Below are positions 45,212 to 53,860 of a stretch of 64,000 bases of DNA, in pieces. Origin of the DNA: Deltaproteobacteria bacterium (lineage in GTDB: Bacteria > Myxococcota > Kuafuiibacteriia > Kuafuiibacteriales > Kuafuiibacteriaceae). Within the stretch, counting starts at the first letter, position 1. Each line of letters begins with the position of its first letter. The position numbers and the translations under genes are program-made. The stretch covers positions 5,430,501 through 5,494,500 of the forward strand of contig JADJPE010000005.1 of assembly GCA_016713425.1 (NCBI GenBank), in the 5' to 3' direction. The notes beneath the pieces were generated by a model that did no database searches, was not told the origin of the DNA, and was given only the letters and a program-made list of their open reading frames with translations.

Positions 45212-47572
45212 ATGCCACGGCACATGAAAACTGAGATGCGTTTGGGCCGAGCCGCGGCTTCGCGAGGTCCCGCGCGCGAACCGCAGGGCTTCCGGGCAGA
45301 CCGAGTTTCGCTCTCCATCGCGCGTTCGTCCGCCGCGCGCCCGACACGCCGCGCGGTCGCCATGTTCGCAGCCGGCGTATGTCTCTTCGCGTCGCCGGTC
45401 GCCATGACCGTGGCGCGGGCACAAGTCGTCCTCACCGAAGTTCAACCCAACCCGTCCGGGACCGACGACAGTGAATGGATCGAGATCCAGAATATTGGGC
45501 CGGTCGGCGCCTCGATTGAAGGCTTCGTCCTTCAGGATTTCGGACCCACGAGCCCACGTCGCTACGCGTTCCCTCCGGGTTCGACACTTGGGCCGCAGCA
45601 GGTCATCCTCCTTGCCCGTTCCGCATCGAGCTACGAGCTTCTCGCGGCGAGCGAAGGGTTCTCGAGACCCCAGCCTGACTACGAATTCGCCGAAGGAGAC
45701 GACGATCCGGGGACACCAAACCTCGTCGTCACCGAAGGGTCCTCGGCCATCCAGCTCGCGAACGGTGGGGACGCCGTCGCGCTTTACGACGCCGCCGGTG
45801 CCTTCGTGTCGGGTATCGAGTGGGTCGTCGACCGAGCCGAGATCCCGGGTGCCCCGTTCCCAGGTACGGCCGGTTCAGGCGAAAGCCTCCGCCGTATCGG
45901 CCTCAGCGGGAACAGCGCCGATGACTTCGAGATCTCACCGCGGCCAACGCCGGGCGAGGGGATGGGTGCAACAAGCAACCGCGGGCCCCTGCTCAGTGAC
46001 GCGCACGCAACACCGAACGTGCTCTTCTATGGGGAGACGACCACCTTCGAGGTCTCGGCGACGGACCTCGACGGGGTGCATTCGGTCGTGGGCTACTTCG
46101 CCCTCGCGAACACCCCAAATGCACCGACCTCGACGGATTTCATCGACGTGCCGCTCGCGGCCGACGCCGCTGCGCCCGGACGCTACCAGCTTTCGGGTAC
46201 ACCGGAGATCATCTTCCCGGGCCTCGTGGGCGACCCACCGACCGGATTTCATGACCGGTATCTTCGATACTACTTCCAGGCGACCGACGCGCTCGGGGCG
46301 GCGACGACGCTGCCCGCAAATGCCTCACCCACCGCCGGCAGTTCCGCTTTCTTCTGGGACAACGTCCTCCCCGCCGGCGCGATCGTCACGATCGCCGCGG
46401 CGCGCCAACAAGACGCGAGCCACATCTTGTTGTACGACAACCACGCCGTGCGCGTGGACGCCATCGTGACCTCGGCCGGTGACGCTTTCAGCACCGCACG
46501 CACCGACTTCTTCGTTCGCGATCTCGAAGGCGCCGATTCGATTCACGTCTATTCACGCACGGCCCTCGCCACATCCTTGCTTCCCGGCGATATCGTTCGA
46601 ATCACCGGCCGCCTGAGCAGCTATGCGGATCTTCGCCAAATTGGCGATGACCCCCGAAGCGACGCCCCGACGCTCACGATTGAATCTTTGGGCACGACGA
46701 CGAGCCCCGAACCCCGCTTCTTGACCATCGCGGAGCTTCTTCTCGCGCCTGAGGATCTGGAGTCGCAGCTTGTTGGCGTCCATGATGCAGAACTGGTCGC
46801 CGGTCCGGGTCAGGATTTGGGTCATCCGCCAACCGTCTGGCCCAGCGGCGATACGGTGTACATCGTCGACGGGACAGGCACCCTGGCGGTGCGCATCAGT
46901 GCCGGCAGCCAGATCGCGGGCGCGCCAACGCCCACCGGGCGCTTCGATTTGTCGGGCATCTTTGGCCAGTTTTCGCCCGGAGCACCCGTTCCGGAGACGT
47001 ACCAGATCCTCCCCCGTGGACTCTCTGACATCGCCCTTCCGCAGATCGATTCCGACGGCGGCGTCGCAGCCGACGCAGAAACAACCGATGCAGACGTGGC
47101 CGACGCGGACGTTGCCGATGCAGACGTTGCCGACGCAGACGTTGCCGACGCAGACGTTGCCGACGCAGACGTCGCCGATGCAGACGCGGCCGATGCAGAC
47201 GTTGCCGATGCAGACGCCGCGGATACAGACGTCGCCGATGCAGACGTCACCGATGCAGAAGCAGCCGACGCCGGGGGCTCCCAACTCGATGTCGGCACCC
47301 CGGGCGACGCCGCGCCGCCCTCGCCTGCCCTCGCCGATGCCGGAACGTCGAGCCGCCCGGACGCCACCGTCGGCGGCCGAGATGCGCTGAGTTGGGGCGC
47401 ATCCTCGCCAGCGGGCGACGACGAAGGTGGCTGCAGCTGCGGAATCCACCGGCCTGCAGATGCGCCGCCGGGGAGCAATGGGCTTGATCTCCTGTTTCTG
47501 ACGCTTCTCGCTTCCGCGGTCGTGATCAGGCGGGGTACTCGGCGCTTCAAGACGGTCTCCCTTTCGCAGTAG
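45212..47572 (+). CDS. Secreted lamin-tail-domain protein with MYXO-CTERM-like anchor
   Basis: 786 aa. A long basic leader, then a signal peptide (RRAVAMFAAGVCLFASPVAMTVARA, about 46-70). Lamin-tail domain at about 71-250 (VVLTEVQPNPSGTDDSEWIEI). Two beta-rich regions follow, the second OB-fold-like (GDIVRITGRLSSYADLRQI, about 455-560). Residues 626-688 are about twelve Ala-Asp-Ala-Asp-Val units, encoded by 15-bp repeats and likely acidic and able to bind cations. The C-terminus has GGCSCGIH (about 740), a hydrophobic helix and RRGTRR: the layout of MYXO-CTERM sorting tags known in Myxococcota. The start may be ATG 45212 (AAGGA upstream) or 45224. Confidence 0.85.
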   Translation: MPRHMKTEMRLGRAAASRGPAREPQGFRADRVSLSIARSSAARPTRRAVAMFAAGVCLFASPVAMTVARAQVVLTEVQPNPSGTDDSEWIEIQNIGPVGASIEGFVLQDFGPTSPRRYAFPPGSTLGPQQVILLARSASSYELLAASEGFSRPQPDYEFAEGDDDPGTPNLVVTEGSSAIQLANGGDAVALYDAAGAFVSGIEWVVDRAEIPGAPFPGTAGSGESLRRIGLSGNSADDFEISPRPTPGEGMGATSNRGPLLSDAHATPNVLFYGETTTFEVSATDLDGVHSVVGYFALANTPNAPTSTDFIDVPLAADAAAPGRYQLSGTPEIIFPGLVGDPPTGFHDRYLRYYFQATDALGAATTLPANASPTAGSSAFFWDNVLPAGAIVTIAAARQQDASHILLYDNHAVRVDAIVTSAGDAFSTARTDFFVRDLEGADSIHVYSRTALATSLLPGDIVRITGRLSSYADLRQIGDDPRSDAPTLTIESLGTTTSPEPRFLTIAELLLAPEDLESQLVGVHDAELVAGPGQDLGHPPTVWPSGDTVYIVDGTGTLAVRISAGSQIAGAPTPTGRFDLSGIFGQFSPGAPVPETYQILPRGLSDIALPQIDSDGGVAADAETTDADVADADVADADVADADVADADVADADVADADAADADVADADAADTDVADADVTDAEAADAGGSQLDVGTPGDAAPPSPALADAGTSSRPDATVGGRDALSWGASSPAGDDEGGCSCGIHRPADAPPGSNGLDLLFLTLLASAVVIRRGTRRFKTVSLSQ
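47091..47275 (+). repeat. 15-bp coding tandem repeat (Ala-Asp-Ala-Asp-Val)
   Basis: About twelve copies of GCCGACGCAGACGTT with small variants. It stays in frame. Confidence 0.9.
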
Positions 47573-47782
47573 GCGGCCCACGATTGCGCCTGAGGCGCAG
47601 GTCTCCACTGTCTCACCACGACGGGCGCCTCCGTCTCATGCAACAAGCCAGTATGTTCCCGGGGGGTGGATCTCCGCGTCTGCTTCCTCTCGTTCTCCTT
47701 CTGGCCCGATTCTTGAGGCTCTTGTTCCCAGGTGTTCCGATTCACCTGTCTCAAGCACCTGTCTCAAGAGAGAGGACTGCCC

Positions 47783-49669
47783 ATGTATACACGCGCCAAC
47801 GACGATCTCATTCACACGCGGAGGAACGGACTGCTCAGCGCCTTCACGCTGCTGCTCTTGCTCTCCGGATGTACACCGAGCGACGAACCGTCGGACGACT
47901 TGACGCAGGCTGCCTCCATAGCCCCCGAGGGTCTGCGGTACTTCGGCTACTATCAAGCGGACCGGGCCGACGAAACTCGAGCTGTAGCAGACCACTCGAA
48001 CACACTCATCGCGGAGATCGGGTTTACGGACAGCGAGTTCGCTCGATTCCGCGATCAGAATCTCAAGATCTTCCTGTCCCTCGCCCCCATCTTCTTTGAG
48101 TGGGACCCATCTTGCCCTTGCCACGTCTTTCGGCGCGACACGGCGGATGCGGAATGGGACAAGCAGAAGGACGTCATTCGTCGCAACAGTGACGTCATCG
48201 AAGCCTTCATTCCCATCGACGAACCCGAGTTCAGCCGCTTTCCTGGCTCAGAAGAGACGGAACCGCTTCGTCGACGAGAGGGTCTCGAACGCATTGCCGC
48301 GCTCGTGCGAAGAGATGTTCCCGGAGCAAAGATGGCCGTAAACTTCTGGAGCAGCACGGTCCACTTGTTCGAGCGAGTTCCGCGCGAGTTCGAGCGACGA
48401 TATCCCCCGAGCTACGACTTCGTCGGCACGGAGGACTACGAAGAGGCTTTTGACGCAAGGCTGTACGAGAAGCTCATGGCGCTCACCGCCTCCGTGAGAA
48501 ATCCACCGCCTGAAGTGTACCTGGTACCGAAAGCATTCATCAATGACGGCAGCAGTCGGTTTCCTCAGCCCGATGGTCAGCAGGGACTCATAACCCGCCA
48601 CCTCGAGCCTGCACTCGCCTTCGCACGAGCCGACCCCCGGGTCGTCGGGTTCTTCGCCTTTCTCTATCGAACCCTTGGCGAACAGGGCGCCCAACTGCGT
48701 GGCCTCAACGAACAACCCGAAGCGCTTGCTTGGATGCGTCGAACGGGTGGCGGCTCCGGAGGTACGACGCCCACGCCTCCCCAACCAAATCCGAACCCTA
48801 CGCCGCAGCCCCCCGCCGGCCCAACGGCACCCATCCGACTGGCGTCAGGCCTGTGCCTCGACGTAAATGCAGCCTGCATGAACGAAAACGGGTGTAACGT
48901 CCAGGTCTGGAGCTGCAACGGCGCAGCACAGCAGGCCTGGAGCCTTGACGGCGGCACATTGCGTAACGCGAACGGTAAGTGCGTCGACGTCCATGCACCA
49001 TGCATGAGCGAGAACGGATGCAACGTGCAGATCTGGGACTGCAACGGAACACCGCAGCAATCATGGACCCTTCAGAACGGCACACTACGGAACGCCGGCG
49101 GCAAGTGTCTCGATGTCCACGCGCCATGCATGAACGAAAACGGATGCAATGCGCAGGTCTGGGACTGCAACGCGGCGCCCCAGCAATCCTGGACGCCCAC
49201 GCCCACGGGGCCGAACCCAACGCCGAACCCAACGCCGAACCCAACGCCGAACCCAACGCCGAACCCAACGCCAGAGCCTCCCCCGGCATCGACCGGCCCG
49301 GTTCGCTCGGCTTCGGGTCTTTGCCTAGATGTCCATGCACCCTGCATGAACGAAAACGGGTGCAACGTGCAGGTCTGGAGCTGTAGCGGCGCAGCACAGC
49401 AGACCTGGAGCCTTGTCGGCGGCACATTGCGTAACGCGAACGGCAAGTGCGTCGACGTCCATGCGCCGTGCATGAGCGAGAACGGGTGTAATGTGCAGGT
49501 CTGGGACTGCAACGGGACACCGCAGCAATCATGGACGTTTCAAAACGGCGCCTTGCGAAACGCCGGCGGTCAGTGTCTCGACGTCCACGCGCCATGCATG
49601 AGCGAAAACGGGTGCAACGTGCAGGTCTGGAGCTGCAACGCAGCAGCCCAGCAATCCTGGACGCGTTGA
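47783..49669 (+). CDS. Lipoprotein with glycoside-hydrolase-like domain and two ricin-type lectin domains
   Basis: 628 aa. ATG 47783 has GAGAGGA upstream. The signal peptide ends in the lipobox LSGC (Cys about 33). Residues 45-325 look like a TIM-barrel hydrolase (LRYFGYYQAD, EAFIPIDEPEFSRF, MAVNFWSST, DFVGTEDYEEAF); a catalytic role for E in IPIDEPE is inferred. Two trefoil-type lectin domains (about 350-468 and 510-628) each have three QxW repeats (CLDV...ENGCNVQVWxC...QxW), spaced by Pro-Thr-Asn linkers. It probably binds and cuts a surface or prey polysaccharide. The two lectin domains are nearly identical in DNA. Confidence 0.85.
   Translation: MYTRANDDLIHTRRNGLLSAFTLLLLLSGCTPSDEPSDDLTQAASIAPEGLRYFGYYQADRADETRAVADHSNTLIAEIGFTDSEFARFRDQNLKIFLSLAPIFFEWDPSCPCHVFRRDTADAEWDKQKDVIRRNSDVIEAFIPIDEPEFSRFPGSEETEPLRRREGLERIAALVRRDVPGAKMAVNFWSSTVHLFERVPREFERRYPPSYDFVGTEDYEEAFDARLYEKLMALTASVRNPPPEVYLVPKAFINDGSSRFPQPDGQQGLITRHLEPALAFARADPRVVGFFAFLYRTLGEQGAQLRGLNEQPEALAWMRRTGGGSGGTTPTPPQPNPNPTPQPPAGPTAPIRLASGLCLDVNAACMNENGCNVQVWSCNGAAQQAWSLDGGTLRNANGKCVDVHAPCMSENGCNVQIWDCNGTPQQSWTLQNGTLRNAGGKCLDVHAPCMNENGCNAQVWDCNAAPQQSWTPTPTGPNPTPNPTPNPTPNPTPNPTPEPPPASTGPVRSASGLCLDVHAPCMNENGCNVQVWSCSGAAQQTWSLVGGTLRNANGKCVDVHAPCMSENGCNVQVWDCNGTPQQSWTFQNGALRNAGGQCLDVHAPCMSENGCNVQVWSCNAAAQQSWTR
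48841..49668 (+). repeat. Duplicated lectin module (about 350 bp, two copies)
   Basis: About 48841-49190 and 49315-49668 carry nearly identical coding sequence, each itself built from three QxW units. The linker between them (about 49200-49276) is a 12-bp AACGCCGAACCC repeat. Confidence 0.85.
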
Positions 49670-49742
49670 TGTCTACGCCGCGCTCGGTCCGATGGTGCCG
49701 CGGCAGCGCCGGACCGTCGTGAGACCAGACGCATTTTTCTCC

Positions 49743-49777
49743 GTCCACCGTCCATCGTCCACCGTCCACCGTCCACC
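49743..49777. repeat. 7-bp tandem repeat
   Basis: Five copies of GTCCACC, one with a T for C, in the convergent gap between the lectin protein and ygfZ. Confidence 0.8.
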
Positions 49778-49791
49778 GGCTCGCGGAACGT

Positions 49792-50913
49792 TCAGAGGGC
49801 CGACGCCGGCGGTAGGAAAGGCAAGGGCGAAAGCGTCGCCTCGACTTGGCTGCCATCCCCGGTTTCGACGAGCAATCGGGTGCCTGGGGCGTCGTCCGCC
49901 TTTCTGACATACCCAAGCGCAATCACCTCGTTGAGTGCGAAGGAGAACACGGCCGAGGTCAAATGACCGGTCTCGCGGCCATCCGACGCCATGCGCAAGA
50001 TGGCCCCGCGTTCCGGTATGCTTTTCGAAGCGGGGCCGAACCTAAGCCCCACCAAGATGTGCTTGATGCCTCCCAGGTTCGTGGCGCGCGCAATGACCTC
50101 TTGACCGACATAACAGCCCTTGGTCATCGAGATCGCGTCTTCCAGTCGCGCCTCCATGGGAAGCGTATCCTCTTCGAGATCGACGCCATCACGTGGGCGT
50201 CCAGCCTCAACGCGAAGCACATTGAGTGCATCCGTCGAGACACGATGGCCACCCGAAGCCACCACGCGGGCAAGAAGCTCATCCGGCTTCGGCGCCCCGC
50301 GCGAAACTGTGCCCAAGGCCGTCTCCAAGGTCTGCTCCGAGCTGCTCGTCGCCTGAGTCGCCTCAGTTCTCTGACTCGCCTGACTCGCCTGACTCGCCTG
50401 AGTTGTCTGAGGAATGTGTAGATCGTAGCCAACGACCCCTAAACTGTCGTCGCGGACGATCACTACACCGTCGGGCGCTTGAACGAAGGCGTATGAGGAG
50501 GCTGGGCGGTGCTTGTATCCGGCGGCCTCGAGGACGGCGTCGCCGCGCGGCCCCAGCACGCTGATCACGGCGAACGCATCCGGGTGCTCGGCGATCGAAC
50601 AGTCGTCCATGATGATCAATCGGTCGAAACTCGAAAGGATACGGTTCTTCACCGAACCTTCAACGTCGATCTCGAAGGCATCCTCCAAGGCGCGTACGCG
50701 AAGGACGCCCTCGATGCGGCCCTTCTGTGTCGTCTTGATGGCCACGAGACCTTGCCCCGGCGTCAACGTCGAGACGTCGTTCGTCACCATTCCGTTGAGA
50801 AAACGAACACGGTCGGCGCCTAAGAGTCTGAGCACGGCTCGTTCCTCTCGGCGGCAGACGCCCGCCCCTTCCCTCAGTGCCCGGACCTCATCCTCGATCG
50901 CGTTTGCACGCAT
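49792..50913 (-). CDS. ygfZ: YgfZ/GcvT-like folate-binding Fe-S cluster protein
   Basis: Folate-binding protein that supports repair or assembly of some Fe-S enzymes (RNA-thiolating MiaB-type among them). 373 aa. The family signature KGCYVGQEV is near residue 262, and the N-terminal LRLLGADRVRFLNGMVTNDV fits the fold. An insert of QASQASQASQ/TEATQAT (9-bp repeats, 50362-50404) sits in a loop at about residues 170-190, where most family members have none. Confidence 0.9.
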   Translation of the reverse strand: MRANAIEDEVRALREGAGVCRREERAVLRLLGADRVRFLNGMVTNDVSTLTPGQGLVAIKTTQKGRIEGVLRVRALEDAFEIDVEGSVKNRILSSFDRLIIMDDCSIAEHPDAFAVISVLGPRGDAVLEAAGYKHRPASSYAFVQAPDGVVIVRDDSLGVVGYDLHIPQTTQASQASQASQRTEATQATSSSEQTLETALGTVSRGAPKPDELLARVVASGGHRVSTDALNVLRVEAGRPRDGVDLEEDTLPMEARLEDAISMTKGCYVGQEVIARATNLGGIKHILVGLRFGPASKSIPERGAILRMASDGRETGHLTSAVFSFALNEVIALGYVRKADDAPGTRLLVETGDGSQVEATLSPLPFLPPASAL

Positions 50914-50952
50914 GTCGTCCCCCTCGCCAATCCCGGCGCCCGCAAATTCGAT

Positions 50953-51615
50953 TCACCAGTTTCGGCCAATTCGATCTGGTGAAAAGCCCGACTCAGTGAG
51001 CGCCTCCGTACAGCCCTGGACCATCGCCTTCATGCCGCTCACGTAGGCCATAGCGTCAGACGCCGGGGGCGAATCCGCGCGAAACCTATCCTGAACATAC
51101 GGCCTAGATATCGACTGAATCACCTCGACCTGATCACTCGACCACCCGAAATACTCCGCCCGATACGGAAAATCATTCGTGGTGTGCGCGCCGAGGTAGG
51201 CTCGAATCCGCCCATACTGCCCGCGATCGCGACGGAAGTGCTCAATCAGTGGCCGGACCGAGGCGATGGCCGAACCGACCGCGAAGATCAGAATTTCTCG
51301 GCCGGACGCTCGGTCGAGCGGGAAGCCTGCGCCAAAGGGTTCGCTGATCTCGAGTTCCTGTCCGACCGAAAGCGTCAACTTCTGCTGGGCGCCCGCGCCC
51401 AGAAGGACTTCGAGCGCAAAGCGCTCGCCCGGAAACGACGCCAGTGCAAGATACACCTTCTCGCCGCCCGGGACCGACGACAACGTAACGACCTGCCCGG
51501 GGCGTACGTATCGAGCCGCGAGTTCGGGCTCCACCTCAAGCACGGCACCCTCGAGTCTCTCCGTCTCCTTCCAGGTCCGTCTGACAATGGCCGTATGACG
51601 ACTGCCCCCACCCAT
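50953..51615 (-). CDS. Ferredoxin-NADP reductase-like flavoprotein
   Basis: 220 aa from ATG 51615. FAD-type beta-barrel first (RPGQVVTLSSVPGGEKVYLALASF), then a NAD(P)-binding domain (EILIFAVGSAIASVRPLIEHF) and the C-terminal AYVSGMKAMVQGC, which stands for the CGPPxMV motif. The canonical RxYS flavin motif is not obvious. The start is uncertain: longer in-frame starts overlap the divergent Nudix gene. The electron partner is unknown. Confidence 0.72.
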   Translation of the reverse strand: MGGGSRHTAIVRRTWKETERLEGAVLEVEPELAARYVRPGQVVTLSSVPGGEKVYLALASFPGERFALEVLLGAGAQQKLTLSVGQELEISEPFGAGFPLDRASGREILIFAVGSAIASVRPLIEHFRRDRGQYGRIRAYLGAHTTNDFPYRAEYFGWSSDQVEVIQSISRPYVQDRFRADSPPASDAMAYVSGMKAMVQGCTEALTESGFSPDRIGRNW

Positions 51616-51691
51616 CCCTGCCGCGCATCCTGGCGTCGACCCGTCAAAGAGACAAGCCTTTCCAGGCCGCTTATGGAAGGATTCGCGATGC

Positions 51692-52588
51692 ATGAGCAGC
51701 TCCCGTTCGGGCCCCCCGCGGTCCAAAGACGCCCCGCCCTGCGCGATCGGCGTGGAGATCATCCAGAACCTATCGTCGGTCTCGTCGCCGCTTGACGGAT
51801 TTCTTCGCCGCCATCGCCTCCGTGCCAAGACGCTGCTGTCCGATGGGCGCCGCACCGAGACCTATCTCATGGACTACGTCGACCGTGCCCCCGGACGACG
51901 CGATGCGGTGGCGGTCGCCCTCGTCGCCCGCGAAGTCGAGACCCCAGCCGCTTTCATCTCCACGGCCCCTTCTGCGGCCCCTTCTGCGGCCCCTTCTGCG
52001 GCCCCTTCTGCGGCCCCTTCTGCGGCCCCTTCTGCGGCCCCTTCTGCGTCCACTTCTGCGTCCACTTCTGCGTCCACTTCTGCGGCCCGCTGGACCACCG
52101 CGTCCGCCGCAAGCCCCGTCCCCCGGGTCAAGGTTCTGCTCCGAAAGCAGGCTCGGTATCCGGTGCACCTCGTCACGGGGCAGATTCTCTGTACCGAAGT
52201 CGTGGCCGGCATCATCGAGGGCGACGAGGCCCCCGAAGCCGCGGCAGTTCGTGAAGTCCTCGAAGAGACAGGCATCGCGGTCGATCGGGCCGACGTAACC
52301 TGTTTGGGCCCCGCCGTCTTCGCCAGCCCAGGCATGCTCACAGAACGCTTTTTTCCAATGATGGTGGAGATCCCGACCGCGACCCTCGAACACCTACCTC
52401 AGCTGCGACCCGCGGGTGACGGCAGCCCGATGGAGGAAGGCGCGGTCCTCCTCGTTGCGACGCTCGAACAAGCACTTAAGGCCACCCTTCATCCGGTCGA
52501 GACGAAGGAGGGTCGCCTACACGTGAACGATGCCAAGACCGAGATCGTGCTCAACAGGGTGTGGCGGCATCTTACCGGTCTTTCGTGA
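51692..52588 (+). CDS. Nudix hydrolase (ADP-ribose pyrophosphatase type) with repeat insert
   Basis: 298 aa. A complete Nudix box GX5EX7REUXEEXGU is at 173-195 (GIIEGDEAPEAAAVREVLEETG). The ADP-ribose/ADP-sugar branch is inferred from the N-terminal beta strands (RRTETYLMDYVDRAPGRRDAV). Between two strands, residues 91-131 are ten four-residue PSAA/STSA units coded by a 12-bp repeat. AGGA lies about 10 nt before ATG 51692. Confidence 0.87.
   Translation: MSSSRSGPPRSKDAPPCAIGVEIIQNLSSVSSPLDGFLRRHRLRAKTLLSDGRRTETYLMDYVDRAPGRRDAVAVALVAREVETPAAFISTAPSAAPSAAPSAAPSAAPSAAPSAAPSASTSASTSASTSAARWTTASAASPVPRVKVLLRKQARYPVHLVTGQILCTEVVAGIIEGDEAPEAAAVREVLEETGIAVDRADVTCLGPAVFASPGMLTERFFPMMVEIPTATLEHLPQLRPAGDGSPMEEGAVLLVATLEQALKATLHPVETKEGRLHVNDAKTEIVLNRVWRHLTGLS
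51961..52083 (+). repeat. 12-bp coding tandem repeat in the Nudix gene
   Basis: Seven copies of CCTTCTGCGGCC (the last imperfect), then three of TCCACTTCTGCG, coding PSAA and STSA units. Confidence 0.9.
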
Positions 52589-52602
52589 CACCATAGAGCG
52601 CG

Positions 52603-53700
52603 ATGCGCTCGTGCCCGCCGCCCACCCTTCATCGTCCCTCGATTCATCGTCGGCCGGTCTTGTGCACGGCCGTGCGCGCGATAGCCCTCCTCGGTGTCTT
52701 TTCTCCCGTTCTGGCCTCCGCCCAGCAAGAACGCGGTCTCCAAGTCCTCCATCAGCTCGAGCGTCTGCGGGACAGTGACAACTGGCGAACACGGATGCAG
52801 GCCGCCGTTTATATCAGCGGGTCACGCGACGTTCGGGCGCGTCGAGCGCTCGGTCGAGCGCTCGACGACACACACTACGCCGTGCGTGCCGCATGCGTCC
52901 GCGGGCTCGCATCCATCGGGGATGCGCGCGATGTCGCGGCCGTCGTCGACCGGCTTGCTGATCCGGAATCCTATGTTTCGATGGAGGCCCGCCGCGCGCT
53001 CGAGCGCTGGCCGATCGACACCATCGAAGACACGCTCATCCGCCTTCTGAAGACCCATCCCGACTCACAGGTTCGACGCACGATCGCGGAGCGTCTCGCC
53101 GAGCGCGTCACCCCCGCGGTTGCGGACGCACTGCTCGAGGCCATGGCTGACGCCGATGAAGCCGGGCGGTTTGCAGGTTCGGTCCTCGGAGCTCTCCCCG
53201 ACGCCACGGCTCGCCGCGTTTTCCTGCGTGGGCTCCAGATGCCGAGCTACCGTGTGCAAGCCGCGGCCATCGATGCCCTCGGACACCTCGACGACCCATC
53301 GGTCGTGGAGCCCATCGCGCGACTTATTGGGGCACGATCCCCCGAGGTCTCCCGGGCCGCCGCCCGCTCACTCGCCCGTCTGCGCAAGCACATCGATGCG
53401 AAGACCTATCTCATGGTCGCGCGACGAAGCCGCGATCGGAGGGCCCGAGCCCACGCACTGCGCATCGCAGGCGTCGTCGGCGGCGAAGAAGCATCATCCG
53501 CAATCTTCTTTGCCATGGACGACAAGGACATCACCGTGCGCGGAGCCGCCGTCGCGGCCCTCGTCGATCTTCGCGACCCGAGGGCCATTCCCAAGTTGAA
53601 GGAAATGAAGGGACGACGCGAAAATGCGCGTATCATCGCGCTCATCCGCAGCACGATGGCTCACCTCGCACGACTTCAGCGCGCGGCGGCGGAGAGCTAG
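52603..53700 (+). CDS. Secreted HEAT-repeat protein
   Basis: 365 aa. A signal peptide (LCTAVRAIALLGVFSPVLASAQ) and about seven HEAT/PBS-lyase-like helical repeats (e.g. DDTHYAVRAACVRGLASIGD; SYRVQAAAIDALGHLDDP; DITVRGAAVAALVDLRDP). Such proteins act as scaffolds; no enzyme motif is seen. It lies 14 nt after the Nudix gene, so co-transcription is possible. Confidence 0.85.
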   Translation: MRSCPPPTLHRPSIHRRPVLCTAVRAIALLGVFSPVLASAQQERGLQVLHQLERLRDSDNWRTRMQAAVYISGSRDVRARRALGRALDDTHYAVRAACVRGLASIGDARDVAAVVDRLADPESYVSMEARRALERWPIDTIEDTLIRLLKTHPDSQVRRTIAERLAERVTPAVADALLEAMADADEAGRFAGSVLGALPDATARRVFLRGLQMPSYRVQAAAIDALGHLDDPSVVEPIARLIGARSPEVSRAAARSLARLRKHIDAKTYLMVARRSRDRRARAHALRIAGVVGGEEASSAIFFAMDDKDITVRGAAVAALVDLRDPRAIPKLKEMKGRRENARIIALIRSTMAHLARLQRAAAES

Positions 53701-53860
53701 AGGCCCGGTCGATATCTTTGCGGACTCAGCGGAAAGCATTCCGTCGCCCCGCCCCTGACCATCGGTCCCATGCTCCCAAGGTCACGCTTTCAAAGAAATG
53801 GGTCATCCGCGCTCGAATTGCTTGCGGATGCGGGCCAAATCCGTAGCCTGTCTCATTCGC

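Noticed and set aside
47091..47275. CRISPR-like array
   Set aside because: The units are directly adjacent with no spacers and code for a regular peptide repeat.
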